Shown: one piece after another, positions 6,195-6,673 of the stretch | How positions within the stretch are numbered: the first letter of the stretch is position 1 | Layout of the letters: each line of letters begins with the position of its first letter | Origin: JAAXQD01 sp032126435 | GTDB lineage: Bacteria; Desulfobacterota; Desulfobacteria; Desulfobacterales; UBA11574 | Reading direction: 5' to 3' | NCBI GenBank assembly: GCA_032126435.1 | Contig: JAQBBE010000112.1 | Coordinates: 1-6,673 of the forward strand | Length of the DNA: 6,673 nucleotides | Made by a program: the position numbers and the translations under genes | The notes under the pieces: generated by a model | The model's input: the letters and a program-made list of their open reading frames with translations, nothing else | The model's database searches: none | Told to the model about the DNA's origin: nothing

Positions 6195-6500
6195 ATGAAC
6201 GAAAGCCATCCTTTTTCCATACGAATCTTCGTGGCCAATGGCGATCCTGATGGATTGCGCATTATTGAACGGTCCAACTGGAATGGGAAGGCCATGATGT
6301 TTCCTCGTCCCTTGTTGCCGGAAGTAAAGAAACGTGAGGAATTTAGTCGAACGGGTGTGTATCTACTCCTGGGTCCGCGAGAGGATGGTGAAGGCGAGAT
6401 GCTCTACATCGGTGAAGGTGATCCGGTAAGGCCACGTCTGGAGAAAAAACGGTGTCAAAGCTTGAATAGTGAATTAGATGCCACTATAATTCACAACTAA
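6195..6500 (+). pseudogene. GIY-YIG family protein, N-terminal part only
   Basis: The first 83 residues look like a GIY-YIG family protein that I recognise from R-M-linked loci: PFSIRIFVANGDPDGLRIIE, then FPRPLLPEVKKREEFSRTGVYLLLGP (GVY 54-56) and LYIGEGDPVRPRLE (YIG 71-73). Related proteins continue with an aromatic-rich stretch and a catalytic Glu and are clearly longer. Here the sequence turns after Glu83 (6441-6443) into an unrelated tail KKRCQSLNSELDATIIHN and stops at TAA 6498-6500. No other frame restores the family pattern downstream, so a simple frameshift is not the cause. I start it at ATG 6195, which has AGGTGA 5 nt upstream; a GTG at 6186 would add three residues. It follows the HNH stop by 5 nt, so it belonged to the same operon. 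Confidence 0.7.
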
Positions 6501-6509
6501 TGCTTTGAC
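6454..6509. repeat. 56-nt two-stem palindrome
   Basis: The outer arms GTCAAAGC (6454-6461) and GCTTTGAC (6502-6509) and the inner arms GTGAATTA (6469-6476) and TAATTCAC (6487-6494) are each perfectly complementary, separated by a symmetric 7/7 internal loop and closed by a 10-nt loop. An alternative inner stem ATAGTG (6466-6471) with CACTAT (6482-6487) excludes the first inner stem. There is no following T run, so it is not an ordinary terminator. It begins about 10 bp after the GIY-YIG gene loses its family pattern. Confidence 0.7.
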
Positions 6510-6673
6510 CATATTTACACGGACAAGCAAGTCTTTGTTTGTGAACGGGGTCACCCATTAAAGGGTCCGTCACCCATTAAAGGGTCCGTCAAGTAAAAAA
6601 ACACCTCTCCCTTAAAAAAAAAACTGGCCATTTTTTCTTGATCTTTACTCACAACACCGCGACATCGTTTTCG
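6501..6673. other. Non-coding right end
   Basis: No convincing gene on either strand. On the minus strand one frame is open from the right edge for about 38 codons, but it is low-complexity (Phe/Lys runs) and shows no recognisable motif. The segment contains the 3' arm of the palindrome, a 19-bp tandem repeat and an A10 run near 6616-6625. The expected hsdR gene does not begin here. Confidence 0.5.
6551..6591. repeat. 19-bp tandem repeat with internal ACCC/GGGT symmetry
   Basis: The unit TCACCCATTAAAGGGTCCG occurs at 6551-6569 and 6570-6588 exactly, followed by TCA of a third. Each unit contains ACCC-6 nt-GGGT, and the junction between units forms GGGT-5 nt-ACCC, so hairpins can form in two registers. 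It recalls short GGGT/ACCC repeats next to REP-type transposases in environmental proteobacteria, but that link is only from memory. Confidence 0.75.

Noticed and set aside
6454..6509. Integron attC site
   Set aside because: The palindrome suggested attC, but the outer arms lack the RYYYAAC and GTTRRRY core sites.
6454..6509. Rho-independent terminator
   Set aside because: Arms are AT-rich with a large internal loop and no T run follows on either strand next to the stem.
6551..6591. CRISPR array
   Set aside because: Direct tandem units of 19 bp with no spacers between them.
6560..6673. Minus-strand gene entering from the right edge
   Set aside because: The frame is open for about 38 codons from the edge but is low-complexity and shows no family motif; too short to support.

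Overview
The window is a slice of a bacterial defence island, read almost entirely left to right on the + strand. It carries the middle of a type I restriction-modification (R-M) operon with extra nuclease genes nested in it: the last 46 codons of hsdM (1-141), a complete hsdS (147-1892), an AAA/ABC-type ATPase gene starting at 1889, an HNH nuclease gene of the PtuB type (5386-6189), and the start of a GIY-YIG family gene (6195-6500). Junctions are tight (12-14 nt or 4 nt overlaps, or a 5 nt gap), so this was one co-transcribed unit. HsdR is not in the window and would be expected further downstream.

The main event is an insertion. A 1.9 kb ISAzo13-family insertion sequence (about 3247-5154) sits inside the ATPase gene. 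The ends carry a 26-bp imperfect inverted repeat (17/26 matches), and TAA (or CTAAGGG, depending on where the ends are drawn) is duplicated on each side. Removing the element plus one target copy rejoins the two flanks in frame. This gives a 529-residue ATPase whose stop codon overlaps the HNH start as ATGA, the same arrangement as the hsdS-ATPase junction. As found, the ATPase ends after residue 454 at a TGA supplied by the inverted repeat, and its last 75 codons lie stranded on the right of the element. The transposase is split in two frames joined by an in-phase A AAA AAA heptamer, which suggests -1 frameshifting.

The right end (about 6444-6673) is also disturbed. The GIY-YIG reading frame loses similarity to its family right after the YIG motif region, and the following ~230 bp hold no convincing gene. 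They do hold a 56-nt two-stem palindrome and a 19-bp tandem repeat, which suggests a second rearrangement or small mobile element.

Functionally, HsdM and HsdS would form the sequence-specific methyltransferase. The ATPase and HNH protein resemble the PtuA/PtuB pair of Septu and retron-Eco78 anti-phage systems and would be a second effector module, with the GIY-YIG protein as a possible third nuclease. In this copy both the ATPase and the GIY-YIG genes look broken, so only the methylation/specificity part and the HNH gene appear intact. The host is a moderate-GC bacterium. The transposase subgroup and gene order feel like those seen in Desulfobacterota and other environmental Gram-negatives, but that is an impression and not something the sequence proves.
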